Shown here: positions 48,118-57,077 of the stretch, one piece after another | Layout: each line of letters opens with the position of its first letter | Position numbering within the stretch: position 1 is the first letter of the stretch | Source: Nostoc sp. NIES-3756 | Lineage (GTDB): Bacteria > Cyanobacteriota > Cyanobacteriia > Cyanobacteriales > Nostocaceae | Length of the DNA stretch: 64,000 bases | Assembly (NCBI RefSeq): GCF_001548375.1 | Contig: NZ_AP017295.1 | Location: forward strand, 3,258,501 to 3,322,500 | Reading direction: 5' to 3' | Notes under the pieces: model-generated | What the model saw: only the letters and a program-made list of their open reading frames with translations | Databases searched by the model: none | What the model was told of the DNA's origin: nothing | Position numbers and translations under genes: made by a program

Positions 48118-49932
48118 ATGCGACTGTCACAAATGTTATTCGTTACACTGCGGGATGATCCGGCTGATGCGGAGATTCCTAGCCATAAGTTGTTGTTACG
48201 TGCAGGGTATATTCGTCGCATCGGTAGCGGTATTTATGCTTATCTCCCTCTGATGTGGCGGGTGTTGCAAAAGGTTTCCCAAATTGTGCGGGAAGAAATG
48301 AACGCTACAGGCGCACAAGAATGTCTCCTACCTCAATTACAACCCTCAGAATTGTGGAAGGAATCAGGACGTTGGGATACTTATACTAAAGCTGAGGGTA
48401 TTATGTTTTCCCTAATTGACCGTCGTGAACAACAATTAGGGTTAGGGCCGACGCATGAGGAAGTAATTACAACGATCGCTCGTGATATGATTCGCTCTTA
48501 CCGTCAGCTACCTCAACACCTGTATCAGCTACAAACCAAGTTCCGTGATGAAATTCGTCCCAGGTTTGGTTTGATGCGCGGACGGGAATTTATCATGAAG
48601 GACGGCTATTCTTTCCACACCGATGAGGAAAGCCTGAAGAAAACCTATCAGGATATGTACCAAGCCTACAGCAATATGCTGCGGCGTGCGGGTTTAGCGT
48701 TTCGTCCTGTAGAAGCTGACTCTGGTGCTATCGGTGGTTCCGGTTCAACAGAATTTATGGTGTTGGCGGAAGCTGGAGAAGATGAAGTTCTCTACACCGA
48801 TGATGGAAAATACGCCGCTAACGTAGAAAAAGCTGTTTCCCTACCTGCGGATGCTGAACCCTCACAATTTACAACTTTTGAAAAAAGAGAAACACCAGGA
48901 ACAGAAACAATTGAAAAAGTTACTAAATTCCTGAAGGCTTCTCCTACTCAAGTAGTGAAAAATGTTCTTTACCAAACTGTTTATGATAACGGTTTAACAG
49001 TTTTGGTATTGATAAGTATCCGTGGTGATCAGGAAGTTAATGAAGTTAAATTACAGAACGAACTGACGAAATTAGCTCCTAATTACGGTGCTAAAACTAT
49101 CATTAGTTTAACTGTTCCCAGTGCAGAAACTCAGCAAACATGGACGAGTAAATCTTTACCATTAGGTTTTATTGCACCAGATATTGCTGATGATTATATT
49201 GCTGGAAATAAACAGATTCATCCAAAATTTGTCCGGTTCGTTGATCAAACCGTCGTTGATTTAAAAAACTTCATCACTGGTGCAAATGAATCTGGTTATC
49301 ACGTTGTTGGTGCGAATTGGGGAGAACAATTTAACCTACCAGAAATTGTTGTAGATGTGCGCAAAGCAAGACCAGGCGATCGCGCTGTTCATGACTCAAC
49401 ACAAACCTTAAAAAGTGCCAGAGGAATTGAAGTCGGTCACATCTTCCAATTAGGTACAAAATACTCCCAAGTTTTGGGTGCAACCTATACCAATGAACAG
49501 GGAGAAGAAAAACCCCTCGTTATGGGTTGCTATGGTGTAGGGGTATCAAGATTAGCCCAATCAGCTGTAGAGCAATCTTATGATAAAGATGGCATTATCT
49601 GGCCAGTAGCGATCGCTCCTTATCATGCAATCGTGACAATTCCTAACATTAACGATGCTCAACAAGTAGAAATTGCCGAGAAGCTTTACACCCAACTCAA
49701 TCAAGCCGGAGTGGAAACCTTATTAGATGACCGCGACGAACGCGCCGGAGTAAAATTCAAAGATGCCGATTTAATTGGCATTCCTTATAGAATTGTTACG
49801 GGACGAGCGATCGCTAACGGTAAAGTTGAAGTTGTAGAAAGGGCTACTCGCCAATCTCAAGAAATACCCATTGATGAAGTTATTAATATACTCAAGCAAT
49901 GGATTAAAGCAGCGACGGAAAACAAAAATTAA
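48118..49932 (+). CDS. proS: Prolyl-tRNA synthetase
   Basis: A 604-residue class II aminoacyl-tRNA synthetase of the bacterial type with the editing insertion between motifs 2 and 3. Recognisable parts: N-terminal [39 protein letters not shown] (motif 1 region), [35 protein letters not shown] (motif 2), the INS domain (about 225-400), [11 protein letters not shown] (motif 3) and an anticodon-binding domain from about residue 495 ([20 protein letters not shown]). It charges tRNA-Pro with proline. Confidence 0.96.
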   Translation: MRLSQMLFVTLRDDPADAEIPSHKLLLRAGYIRRIGSGIYAYLPLMWRVLQKVSQIVREEMNATGAQECLLPQLQPSELWKESGRWDTYTKAEGIMFSLIDRREQQLGLGPTHEEVITTIARDMIRSYRQLPQHLYQLQTKFRDEIRPRFGLMRGREFIMKDGYSFHTDEESLKKTYQDMYQAYSNMLRRAGLAFRPVEADSGAIGGSGSTEFMVLAEAGEDEVLYTDDGKYAANVEKAVSLPADAEPSQFTTFEKRETPGTETIEKVTKFLKASPTQVVKNVLYQTVYDNGLTVLVLISIRGDQEVNEVKLQNELTKLAPNYGAKTIISLTVPSAETQQTWTSKSLPLGFIAPDIADDYIAGNKQIHPKFVRFVDQTVVDLKNFITGANESGYHVVGANWGEQFNLPEIVVDVRKARPGDRAVHDSTQTLKSARGIEVGHIFQLGTKYSQVLGATYTNEQGEEKPLVMGCYGVGVSRLAQSAVEQSYDKDGIIWPVAIAPYHAIVTIPNINDAQQVEIAEKLYTQLNQAGVETLLDDRDERAGVKFKDADLIGIPYRIVTGRAIANGKVEVVERATRQSQEIPIDEVINILKQWIKAATENKN

Positions 49933-50450
49933 ATACTGATGGATGCAGATTAATCAATAAGCTATTATGCTTTGTTGACTGCTGACTGTTAACTGTTAAC
50001 TGTCAACCATTAACAGTTAACAGTCCACATCCTAAATTCTATGTTCCTTTGCCTTTCTAATCTAATTGTTAAGAATCTCAAGAAAAAACTAAGATTTCCA
50101 GATTTACATAATTTGACAGGTGACGAATCTAAATGCAAATTCTAGAATTAAGAATAAAGTTTCTAGAATGAGAAAGCGCAGCATTTGGGTTTACAGAGCT
50201 ATCCTTTAGGTTTTTTTGGGAAACTCTCCATTTATTAGCATCGTCCTTAATCAGGCTGCTCTTCATCACAAGATTATCATTAGGAATTACCAATGAAGAG
50301 AAGCTATGGTTGAGGTAAAGGGTATAGAGGTATAGAGGCGTAGGGGTGTATGTTACTCAAGTTTTATACCCTTAAATCCTCACACACACCCTCACATTAA
50401 AAAATTTCGTGTAAATCCTGTTTTAACCCACAGTCAGGAAGGTTTTAAAT
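49933..50450. other. Intergenic region with repeat-built hairpin
   Basis: 518 bases without a supported gene. A perfect 14-bp inverted repeat of heptamer origin, CTGTTAACTGTTAA (49986-49999) and its complement (50010-50023), follows proS and could end its transcript. A second stem (CTCTTCAT / ATGAAGAG, about 50259-50302) lies further on. A small RNA cannot be excluded. Confidence 0.5.
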
Positions 50451-51068
50451 ATGAATAACCAACAAGGATCAAATCGTATATCTTCAGGTGTTATTGCCGC
50501 AGTCTCAGCAGCAGTTATAGCAGTCGGTGGTGGTGTCGCTTGGATGACTTCCAAGACACCTGATTCTTCTACATCATCAAATCCATCCCAAAGCGTCCAG
50601 CAACCAAATCAACCAACAACCAGACAGCCAAGTAATAATAATGAGCAAACCGCCACTGTTTACTGGCTGCAATCAAAAGGTAACAACATTAACTTAGTAC
50701 CCCAGCAAGTGAGAGTAGCTGCTGTGCAACCAAACCAAGTCCTAGAAAAAGCTTTCGAGAATCTATTAGCTGGCCCAACAGAAAGCTCAGATTCTACTAC
50801 CATTCCCAAAGGAACCAAACTGTTAGGGCTAAAAGTAGAAAATGATGAGGTACACGTTAACTTATCAGAAAATTTTACCAGTGGTGGTGGTAGTACCTCA
50901 ATGATGGCTCGTGTAGGTCAAGTGGTTTATACTGCCACAACATTAAACCCCAATGCTAAAGTTTACATTGATGTCAATGGAAAACGACTAGATACATTAG
51001 GTGGTGAAGGTGTAGTATTAGACCAACCCCTCACCCGCGACAGCTTCAAGAAAGACTATCCAATTTAG
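50451..51068 (+). CDS. GerMN domain protein
   Basis: A 205-residue protein with an N-terminal membrane helix (about 12-32, GVIAAVSAAVIAVGGGVAWM), a Ser/Gln/Pro-rich spacer (about 35-65) and a GerMN (sporulation/germination) domain. That domain reads VYWLQSKGNNINLVPQQVR, LEKAFENLLAGPTES, IPKGTKLLGLKVENDEVHVNLS and LNPNAKVYIDVNGKRL. GerMN proteins in non-sporulating bacteria are envelope associated and of unknown function; here it should face the periplasm. The ribosome binding site is AGGAAGG. Confidence 0.85.
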   Translation: MNNQQGSNRISSGVIAAVSAAVIAVGGGVAWMTSKTPDSSTSSNPSQSVQQPNQPTTRQPSNNNEQTATVYWLQSKGNNINLVPQQVRVAAVQPNQVLEKAFENLLAGPTESSDSTTIPKGTKLLGLKVENDEVHVNLSENFTSGGGSTSMMARVGQVVYTATTLNPNAKVYIDVNGKRLDTLGGEGVVLDQPLTRDSFKKDYPI

Positions 51069-51124
51069 TCATTAGTCATTGGTCATTAGTCAACAGTTTT
51101 TGATTATGGACTATGGACTATAAA
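51067..51124. repeat. Heptamer tract between convergent genes
   Basis: AGTCATTAGTCATTGGTCATTAGTCAACAG followed by inverted GGACTATGGACTAT. It can fold into a hairpin between the GerMN gene and the arsR-family gene. Confidence 0.8.
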
Positions 51125-51469
51125 CTAAGTTTTATTTAACACCCTAAAGTTACGGGCTTGCTGTTCTAACCTTGTAGCTAGGCGATCGCAAACCCGATTA
51201 CATAACTCAAAAATCATCTCGTCTTCCACCCTGTAGTAAGCGCTAGTCCCTTCACTACGACGGCTAAGGATGCCTGCTTGCCACATTACTTTCAGGTGTT
51301 TAGAAACATTCGCCTGCGAAGTCTGGGTTGCCTCTACCAACTCTTGTACACATTTTTCTTCATCCCGTAATAAGTGCAACAGCCGCAGACGCATCGGCTC
51401 ACTTAACAGGCTGAAGTATTCGGCTACTTGTTGCACCACTTCTTGAGATACAGGCAAGGCTTGTTTCAT
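51125..51469 (-). CDS. ArsR/SmtB-family transcriptional regulator
   Basis: A 114-residue winged-helix repressor: LLSEPMRLRLLHLLRDEEKC (helices 2-3), TSQANVSKHLKVMWQAGIL (recognition helix) and SRRSEGTSAYYRVEDE (wing). The CxC metal site of ArsR is absent. There are three cysteines, Cys40 after DEEK and Cys90/Cys94 in the last helix (ELCNRVCDRL). Cys40 is at the position used in redox- or sulfide-sensing members of the family (RexT and BigR-like), so thiol sensing is a reasonable inference. Its target genes are not adjacent in an obvious operon. Confidence 0.88.
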   Translation of the reverse strand: MKQALPVSQEVVQQVAEYFSLLSEPMRLRLLHLLRDEEKCVQELVEATQTSQANVSKHLKVMWQAGILSRRSEGTSAYYRVEDEMIFELCNRVCDRLATRLEQQARNFRVLNKT

Positions 51470-51552
51470 CAGGATTGACCCGCAGGACTGACTGTTTTAC
51501 AAATGACTCATTGCTAAGTACGTCAGTAGTTAGCTATCAATTTCAGGGCTGG

Positions 51553-51626
51553 TAATAGGTAACGGGTAATAGGTAATAGGTTAACATTTCTTTTCGATTA
51601 CCCATTACCAATGACCAATTACCTAA
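51553..51626. repeat. TAATGGG/CCATTA inverted repeat
   Basis: GGTAATAGGTAACGGGTAAT pairs with ATTACCCATTACC across a T-rich loop, between the accB stop and the arsR start. Confidence 0.65.
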
Positions 51627-51694
51627 TCCAAAAACCTTATATACATAAACTAGCAACTTAGTTTTAGTAATGACTCACTTATATAGATTAATAC

Positions 51695-52237
51695 TTAATC
51701 AGGTTTAATTCTCATTAATGGCTGGTTATATTCTACAGGTTCGCCATTTTGGATAAGAATTTCGACAACTTGTCCAGAAACCTCAGTCTCAATCTCATTC
51801 ATCAGCTTCATTGCTTCGATGATGCAGACCGTTTGCCCTTTACGCACGCGATCGCCCACCTCCACAAACGGTGCTTCGCCGGGAGCCGGAGCGCGGTAGA
51901 ATGTCCCCACCATTGGCGAAGGTACTTCCACTAATTTCGGGTCATTTATTTTTGCGCTTGGTGGTGTACCAGCACCCCCATTATCTGAAGTACGGCTTGT
52001 CCCCACCTCCAATGCTGGAGTTGGGGCTGCCTGCGTGACAATCGGTGTTACCGATGGCAATCCCGAACCAACCACACCGCTTAATGTTGCTGGAGCAACC
52101 GACACAATTTGATTGGTAACACTAACACCTTTACGAACTGTTAGTTCAAAGTCATCACTTTTGAGAGTTACTTCCGCAATATCTGTTTGTGCAATAGTTG
52201 TCAGCAGTTGACGGATTTCATTAAAGTCCAATGGCAC
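51695..52237 (-). CDS. accB: Biotin carboxyl carrier protein of acetyl-CoA carboxylase
   Basis: A 180-residue BCCP. An N-terminal dimerisation segment ([19 protein letters not shown]) is followed by a Pro/Ala/Thr-rich linker (about 45-100) and a biotinyl domain ending [10 protein letters not shown], where Lys144 is the biotinylation site. It carries carboxyl groups for malonyl-CoA formation in fatty acid synthesis. It follows efp on the same strand, a pairing seen in many cyanobacteria, so the two are probably cotranscribed. Confidence 0.95.
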   Translation of the reverse strand: MPLDFNEIRQLLTTIAQTDIAEVTLKSDDFELTVRKGVSVTNQIVSVAPATLSGVVGSGLPSVTPIVTQAAPTPALEVGTSRTSDNGGAGTPPSAKINDPKLVEVPSPMVGTFYRAPAPGEAPFVEVGDRVRKGQTVCIIEAMKLMNEIETEVSGQVVEILIQNGEPVEYNQPLMRIKPD

Positions 52238-52298
52238 AGTTTTTATTACCTCGACCAGTCCGTAAATAAGAGTATTTAAGTAAGTGTGGCAGGGATTT

Positions 52299-52322
52299 AA
52301 TCCCTAAATAGGGATTGAAATC
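52299..52322. other. Solitary CRISPR-repeat-like hairpin between efp and accB
   Basis: AATCCCTAAATAGGGATT (8-bp stem) continues into GAAATC. This closely recalls the conserved 3' half of cyanobacterial CRISPR repeats that end ATTAGGGATTGAAAC. Only one copy is present, without spacers, so this is not an array. It may be a chance hairpin or a decayed single repeat. Confidence 0.4.
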
Positions 52323-52349
52323 GGGAGTTGTTCTCGGATGAGATTAAAC

Positions 52350-52907
52350 CTATTCCCTGCCTAAATATTTATCTTCCCGTGTATCAATTTTGATACGTTC
52401 ACCTTGAGAAATAAACAAAGGAACCATCACAATTGCACCAGTTTCTACAGTTGCAGGTTTAGTACCACCTGTAGCTGTGTCGCCTTTAACACCTGGATCT
52501 GTTTGTATAACTTCCAAAACTACAGAGTTAGGAAGTTCAACTTCCAGCACTTGTTCGCCCCAGCGAATCACGTTTACTTCCATACCTTCCTTGAGGTATT
52601 TTACGCGATCGCCAATTTGTGCAGCACTGAGTCGTCCTTCTTCGTAGCTTTCCATATCCATAAAGACGAACTCATCGCCCTCTTTATAGGTATGCTGCAT
52701 TGTAATTTTTTCTAAGGTAGCTTGTGGTACAGTTTCCCCAGCCCGGAAAGTTCTTTCTAAAACCTTTCCAGATTGCACATTTTTAATAGTTGTCCGGACA
52801 AAAGCAGAACCCTTACCAGGCTTAACGTGAAGGAAATCAATCACTCGCCATACAGACCCATCGAGGACAATGGATACACCGGGTCGAAAATCGTTACTAG
52901 AAATCAT
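52350..52907 (-). CDS. efp: Elongation factor P
   Basis: A 185-residue EF-P, starting at the ATG at 52907; the open frame extends 16 codons upstream, but the family begins [10 protein letters not shown]. Domain I has PGKG with Lys32 in KPGKGSAFV at the tip that contacts the ribosomal P site. Domains II and III follow ([45 protein letters not shown]). It relieves ribosome stalling at polyproline. Its gene heads the efp-accB pair. Confidence 0.95.
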   Translation of the reverse strand: MISSNDFRPGVSIVLDGSVWRVIDFLHVKPGKGSAFVRTTIKNVQSGKVLERTFRAGETVPQATLEKITMQHTYKEGDEFVFMDMESYEEGRLSAAQIGDRVKYLKEGMEVNVIRWGEQVLEVELPNSVVLEVIQTDPGVKGDTATGGTKPATVETGAIVMVPLFISQGERIKIDTREDKYLGRE

Positions 52908-52960
52908 GAAGCTTTCAAGTTTTGGAAGACAATCGGCATTTATTGTACCCTTCAAAAGGA

Positions 52961-53017
52961 GTCATTAGTCCATAGTCATTAGTCATTAGTCATTAGTCCA
53001 TAGTCCACAGTCCATAG
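52961..53017. repeat. Heptamer tract upstream of efp
   Basis: AGTCATT, AGTCCAT and AGTCCAC copies between the divergent efp and cyclophilin genes. Confidence 0.8.
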
Positions 53018-53146
53018 TTTTTCTCCTCATCTTCCCCCACTTAACACTCAGCACTCAGCACTGACTCAGCACTCATGCTCGTACTGTGGGAAGATGATTG
53101 ATGGGTTACGCCTAGTCAACAATCTGATGCTACATTGAGCTATTCC

Positions 53147-54253
53147 ATGTTGAATTTATTAAAATCCTGGCTGAAGAACAGCCTCATGGCAATACTGCTA
53201 GTAACAATATTTTTAGGCATAAGTACAGCTGGCTGGACTCCCTCCAGTAATGCTGCTTTACCATCGGGAAATGCAATTACTGACGGTAGAGCTTTGTTGC
53301 GGTATGCACTCCCGATAGATAATAAGCCAGTACGTGAACTGCAAGCCAGTTTAGAAGATATTTCTAACCAACTGCGTGCTAATAAACGCTGGGGTGCTGT
53401 CTCCAAAGACCTGAGTAAAGCATCCCGCATTCTTGATAAACCTTCACAAATCCTAACAAGCGTTCCGGAAGAACGCCAACCCCAAGCCGAAACTTGGCTT
53501 AATGAATTAAAATCTGGTGTAGCCAAAGTCCAAGAACTTGCTCAAACAAAAAATAAAGAACAAGTTCTCATAGAGCGAGGGAAACTGTTAAATTTAGTCT
53601 CCCTCTTGGAAGAATCAATGGTCAAGGAATTTCCTTTTGAAGTTCCCGAAGAATACAGTAACCTTCCCCAACTTAAAGGACGCGCCACCATAGCCATTAA
53701 GACCAACAAAGGTGATTTAACTGTTGTCGTAGATGGTTACAGCGCCCCTGTAACGGCTGGGAATTTTGTAGATTTAGTACAACGAGGATTTTATAACGGT
53801 TTAGAGTTTACCCGTTCTGAAGAATCATACGTTTTGCAAACAGGAGATCCCCCGGGAAAAGAACAGGGTTTCATTGACCCCAAAACAGGCAAATATCGAG
53901 CTATACCCTTAGAAATTCTCGTTGAGGGTGAGAAAAAACCAACTTACGGCATTACCTTAGAAGATGCTGGACGTTACCTAGATATGCCAGTATTACCATT
54001 CTCTTCCTTTGGTGCATTGGCAATGGCTCGTCCTGAAAGCGAAGTTGATGGCGGTTCTTCTCAAGTCTTCTTCTTCCTATTTGAACCAGAACTTACCCCA
54101 GCCGGACGTAACCTCTTAGATGGCCGCTACTCAGTTTTTGGCTATCTCATTGAAGGTAAAGACATTTTAGATACACTCAAAGCCGGCGACAAAATTGAAT
54201 CAGCGACCGTAGTTCAGGGTATAGAAAACCTAGTACAACCCCAGTCAGCCTAA
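53147..54253 (+). CDS. CYP38/TLP40-like lumenal cyclophilin
   Basis: A 368-residue protein (ATG 53147; the TTG at 53135 is less likely). It has a signal peptide (about 1-35, LMAILLVTIFLGIS and ALPSG). An N-terminal helical domain starts ALPIDNKPVRELQASLEDIS (about 47-190). A cyclophilin-like domain (about 188-365) has GYSAPVTAGNFVDLVQRGFY, GSSQVFFFLFEPELTPAG and LDGRYSVFGYL. The order and wording match plant CYP38, a thylakoid lumen protein needed for photosystem II assembly. The canonical prolyl isomerase active-site residues are not all present, so catalysis is doubtful. Confidence 0.9.
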   Translation: MLNLLKSWLKNSLMAILLVTIFLGISTAGWTPSSNAALPSGNAITDGRALLRYALPIDNKPVRELQASLEDISNQLRANKRWGAVSKDLSKASRILDKPSQILTSVPEERQPQAETWLNELKSGVAKVQELAQTKNKEQVLIERGKLLNLVSLLEESMVKEFPFEVPEEYSNLPQLKGRATIAIKTNKGDLTVVVDGYSAPVTAGNFVDLVQRGFYNGLEFTRSEESYVLQTGDPPGKEQGFIDPKTGKYRAIPLEILVEGEKKPTYGITLEDAGRYLDMPVLPFSSFGALAMARPESEVDGGSSQVFFFLFEPELTPAGRNLLDGRYSVFGYLIEGKDILDTLKAGDKIESATVVQGIENLVQPQSA

Positions 54254-54261
54254 TATATCAA

Positions 54262-54315
54262 GTTAGTAGTAAGCACTTTAGTGCTGACACCCAACTAAAG
54301 GCTTACTACAAACAC
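54262..54315. repeat. Diverged GTAGTAAG / CTTACTAC palindrome
   Basis: AGTAGTAAGCACTTTAGTGC and GGCTTACTACA can pair. The element lies between the cyclophilin gene and the Uma2 fragment and overlaps the latter's end. Confidence 0.6.
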
Positions 54316-54731
54316 CTTAACCAAGCTTCCCCGCATTCAAAACTTGCTCGACAGTTATCGCCAATTCTGGAAACGTCGGCGATATCTGGACTGACTACCT
54401 CTACAATCAGTAGTGCTAGTGTCTCAAAGACAGCTGAAACCTTGAGCAATTCTCTTGCTTGCTCCTGTGTTACCACACACAAATCAGTCAGCCTAGATTT
54501 ATTTTTTCCCGTCCTCACTCCAGTTTTTTGAAAAGACAACCAAGGTAAACTCAGCCTTGTGATTTCAATATCCACCAGATGCTTAAGAAATTTCTCAATC
54601 AAAAAATGTTCAATCGTTCGGATATTTATTAATTCCAGCCTGCTATTTACTAGTTCATAGTGAAAACCACTACCATCGTCATAAGTTAGGTACTCTTCAA
54701 AAGTAAGATTTACGACTGGTGTAGTGACCAT
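54306..54731 (-). pseudogene. Truncated Uma2 (DUF820) family endonuclease-like gene
   Basis: A 141-codon frame. The first 110 residues follow the Uma2 family (TFEEYLTYDDGSGFHYELVNSRLEL, then IVEVVSPD). After this point the expected continuation (normally VKRELYARAGVPEYWIVDP) is missing and the frame ends in an unrelated tail, IADVSRIGDNCRASFECGEA. The gene is therefore truncated or frameshifted and probably inactive as a PD-(D/E)XK nuclease. The tail region touches a repeat element. Confidence 0.65.
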
Positions 54732-54773
54732 CCCAACAGACTCCTAGACGATACCATTATCGTAACTTGAGGG

Positions 54774-54825
54774 AGTGTTGACTGTTGACTGTTGACTAAT
54801 GACCAACGACCAATGACCAAAGTAA
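54774..54825. repeat. Heptamer tract overlapping the thiL start
   Basis: GTGTTGACTGTTGACTGTTGA then CTAATGACCAACGACCAATGACC. The thiL start codon ATG at 54813 is supplied by this tract, so the repeat has replaced the native leader. Confidence 0.75.
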
Positions 54826-55796
54826 AAGAAATTGGCGAACAAGGACTACTAGAAAGATTACAACGTTTCTGTCCATCAGATGTTATTGGCGATGATGCGG
54901 CGGTATTGGTGACAGAAGCCGGACAATCTTTAGTAGTCACAACAGATATGCTCGTTGATGGCGTGCATTTTAGCGATGCTACCACTTCCCCAGAAGATGC
55001 TGGATGGCGTGCGGCGGCGGCGAATTTATCAGATTTGGCGGCGATGGGTGCAACTCCTTTGGGGATCACTGTTGCACTGGGGCTTCCAGGGGATTTGAGT
55101 GTTAGTTGGGTGGAAAGTTTATACCAGGGGATGACACAGTGCCTGCAACAATACCATACCCCGATTGTGGGTGGGGATGTAGTGCGATCGCCTATCACCA
55201 GTTTATCCATTACTGCTTTCGGTCAAGTCCACCCCAACAGGATTATCCGCCGTTCTGCCGCTCAAGTCGGAGATGCGATCGTAGTCACAGGTGTTCATGG
55301 AGCCTCCCACGCGGGCTTAAAACTGCTGTTAGACCCTCAAATAGGCAAAGACCTCTCCACAGCCCAAAAGACGGCTTTAATCAAGGCACACCAGCGTCCC
55401 CAGCCACGATTAGATGTCCTCTCCCACCTCCCCCTAATTCCTATCGCCGGTATGGATAGCAGCGACGGTTTAGCAGATGCGGTGTTACAAATTTGTCGCG
55501 CCAGTGGAGTTGGTGCGGTTATACGAAGCTCCCAAATTCCTCTACCAACCGCTTTCGACCATTGGCTAACACCAGAACAAGCTTTGAACTATGCTTTATA
55601 CGGTGGCGAAGACTTTGAATTAGTTCTATGTTTATCACCGGACGCAGCCACTACTTTAGTAAAACAGTTGGGTCAAGGCGCAACCATCATTGGCACGATT
55701 ACATCAGATACACGAGTACTACTGCACCATCAAAACACAAAAATCCCTGACCAAGTTCTCAGCCTTAGTCAGGGATTTCAACACTTTAGTCAATAG
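54813..55796 (+). CDS. thiL: Thiamine-monophosphate kinase
   Basis: A 327-residue enzyme of the PurM/ThiL fold that phosphorylates thiamine monophosphate to the diphosphate cofactor. Visible motifs: IGDDAAVL (about 27-35), VVTTDMLVDGVHF, NLSDLAAMGATPLGI, GGDVVRS, and MDSSDGLADAV. The ATG at 54813 gives MTKVKEIGEQGLLERL; an in-frame TTG at 54792 would add seven repeat-encoded residues. The 3' end contains an 11-bp inverted repeat (55741-55751 and 55768-55778) that may act in termination although no T run follows. Confidence 0.94.
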   Translation: MTKVKEIGEQGLLERLQRFCPSDVIGDDAAVLVTEAGQSLVVTTDMLVDGVHFSDATTSPEDAGWRAAAANLSDLAAMGATPLGITVALGLPGDLSVSWVESLYQGMTQCLQQYHTPIVGGDVVRSPITSLSITAFGQVHPNRIIRRSAAQVGDAIVVTGVHGASHAGLKLLLDPQIGKDLSTAQKTALIKAHQRPQPRLDVLSHLPLIPIAGMDSSDGLADAVLQICRASGVGAVIRSSQIPLPTAFDHWLTPEQALNYALYGGEDFELVLCLSPDAATTLVKQLGQGATIIGTITSDTRVLLHHQNTKIPDQVLSLSQGFQHFSQ

Positions 55797-55955
55797 TCCA
55801 AAGTCCATAGTCAATAGTCAAAAACTGTTGACTGTTCACCCTGAGCGTAGCCGTACCAGTCCGTGGAAGCAAGCTACGCGTTAGCGTCTCCATTCGCGGA
55901 GCGTCCCGTAGGGAAGGAGAAGGGTTGACTGTTGACTGTTGACTGTTGACTAACT
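55793..55955. repeat. GC-rich palindromic element nested in a heptamer tract
   Basis: Heptamers (AGTCCAA, AGTCCAT, AGTCAAT) run to about 55842. A GC-rich element (about 55844-55922, with GAGCGTAGCC, AGCTACGCGTTAGCG and GCGTCCCGTAGGGAAGG) interrupts them, and heptamers (TTGACTG)n continue to 55953. The arrangement looks like one repeat inserted into another. Confidence 0.75.
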
Positions 55956-56968
55956 TAAACCCATTTCTGGGCTACTAATTCTGCCAAGTCGAGAACGCGC
56001 TGGCTGTAACCCCACTCGTTGTCATACCAAGCCATAACTTTTACTAGGTCGTTGCCCATAACTAAGGTCAGGCTGGCATCAATGATGGAGGAAGCGTCTG
56101 TTCCTTGATAATCGGAGGATACTAATTGCAGTTCGCTGTAGTCCAAAATACCTTTGAGTGGGCCTTCAGAAGCATCCTTGAGAGCTTGGTTAACTTCTTC
56201 AGTAATAGTACGCTTCTCAACCTGAACTACGAAATCTACCATTGAGACGTTCGGGGTAGGTACGCGCAAGGCAACACCATTGAGTTTGCCTTTGAGTTCT
56301 GGGATAACTAATGCTACTGCTTTCGCCGCACCGGTGGAGGTGGGAACGATGTTGATGGCCGCAGCTCTTGCCCGGCGTACATCACGGTGAGAAGCGTCTA
56401 GTAAGCGCTGATCACCTGTGTAGCTGTGAGTGGTGGTCATCGTGCCTTTGATGATCCCGAATTTTTCGTGTATTACCTTAGCAATGGGAGCTAGACAGTT
56501 GGTTGTACAGCTGGCATTACTGATAACGTGGTGTACGTTGTGATCATACTCATGATGATTTACACCAATTACGAAAGTGCCGTCCTCGTTTTTACCAGGG
56601 GCTGTGATAAGAACTTTCTTGGCTCCAGCATTAACGTGCTTTAATGCACCTTCTTTGCTGGTAAATACGCCTGTTGCTTCGATAATTAAATCAATTTCCC
56701 ATTCTTTCCAGGGCAAGTTTTCTGGATTGCGATCAGATACGCATTTAATGGTTTTACCGTTAACGATGATAGAGTTGTCGTCGGCCGTAATGTCAACATC
56801 CTTTAACTTCCCAAGCATTGAGTCGTACTTTAGGAGGTGAGCATTAGTTCTTGGATCTGATGTGTCATTAACAGCTACAAGGTCGATATTAGTATTTTGT
56901 CTTCCCAGCCAGCAACGTGCAAAGTTACGTCCGATGCGCCCGAACCCGTTGATTGCGACTCTAATCAC
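55955..56968 (-). CDS. gap2: Glyceraldehyde-3-phosphate dehydrogenase, Gap2 type
   Basis: A 337-residue GAPDH. The open frame begins upstream at 57019, but the family N-terminus [19 protein letters not shown] starts at the GTG at 56968. Catalytic Cys154 is in [16 protein letters not shown] supplies the following substrate-binding residues. [20 protein letters not shown] (residues about 32-51) identifies the cyanobacterial/chloroplast Gap2 class, which accepts NADPH and works in the Calvin cycle. It lies next to nadD on the same strand but with a gap of about 110 bp. Confidence 0.94.
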   Translation of the reverse strand: MIRVAINGFGRIGRNFARCWLGRQNTNIDLVAVNDTSDPRTNAHLLKYDSMLGKLKDVDITADDNSIIVNGKTIKCVSDRNPENLPWKEWEIDLIIEATGVFTSKEGALKHVNAGAKKVLITAPGKNEDGTFVIGVNHHEYDHNVHHVISNASCTTNCLAPIAKVIHEKFGIIKGTMTTTHSYTGDQRLLDASHRDVRRARAAAINIVPTSTGAAKAVALVIPELKGKLNGVALRVPTPNVSMVDFVVQVEKRTITEEVNQALKDASEGPLKGILDYSELQLVSSDYQGTDASSIIDASLTLVMGNDLVKVMAWYDNEWGYSQRVLDLAELVAQKWV

Positions 56969-57077
56969 AGTGTCTTGCCCTCTGTATTTATGCCTATAAG
57001 TTGATATCTTTGACCCCAATCATATCGCAAAGGGGGAGGGTATTTATAACCATAAAGTGTTAAATCTAAAAAAAAAC

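Noticed and set aside
52299..52322. CRISPR array
   Set aside because: Only one repeat-like unit is present; no second copy or spacer follows within the region and no cas gene was seen in the window.
52908..52955. Extended N-terminus for EF-P
   Set aside because: The 16 extra codons do not match the family, which begins MISSNDF or similar; the internal ATG is used.
56969..57019. Extended N-terminus for Gap2
   Set aside because: Sequence before [12 protein letters not shown] has no family counterpart; the GTG at 56968 gives the expected start.
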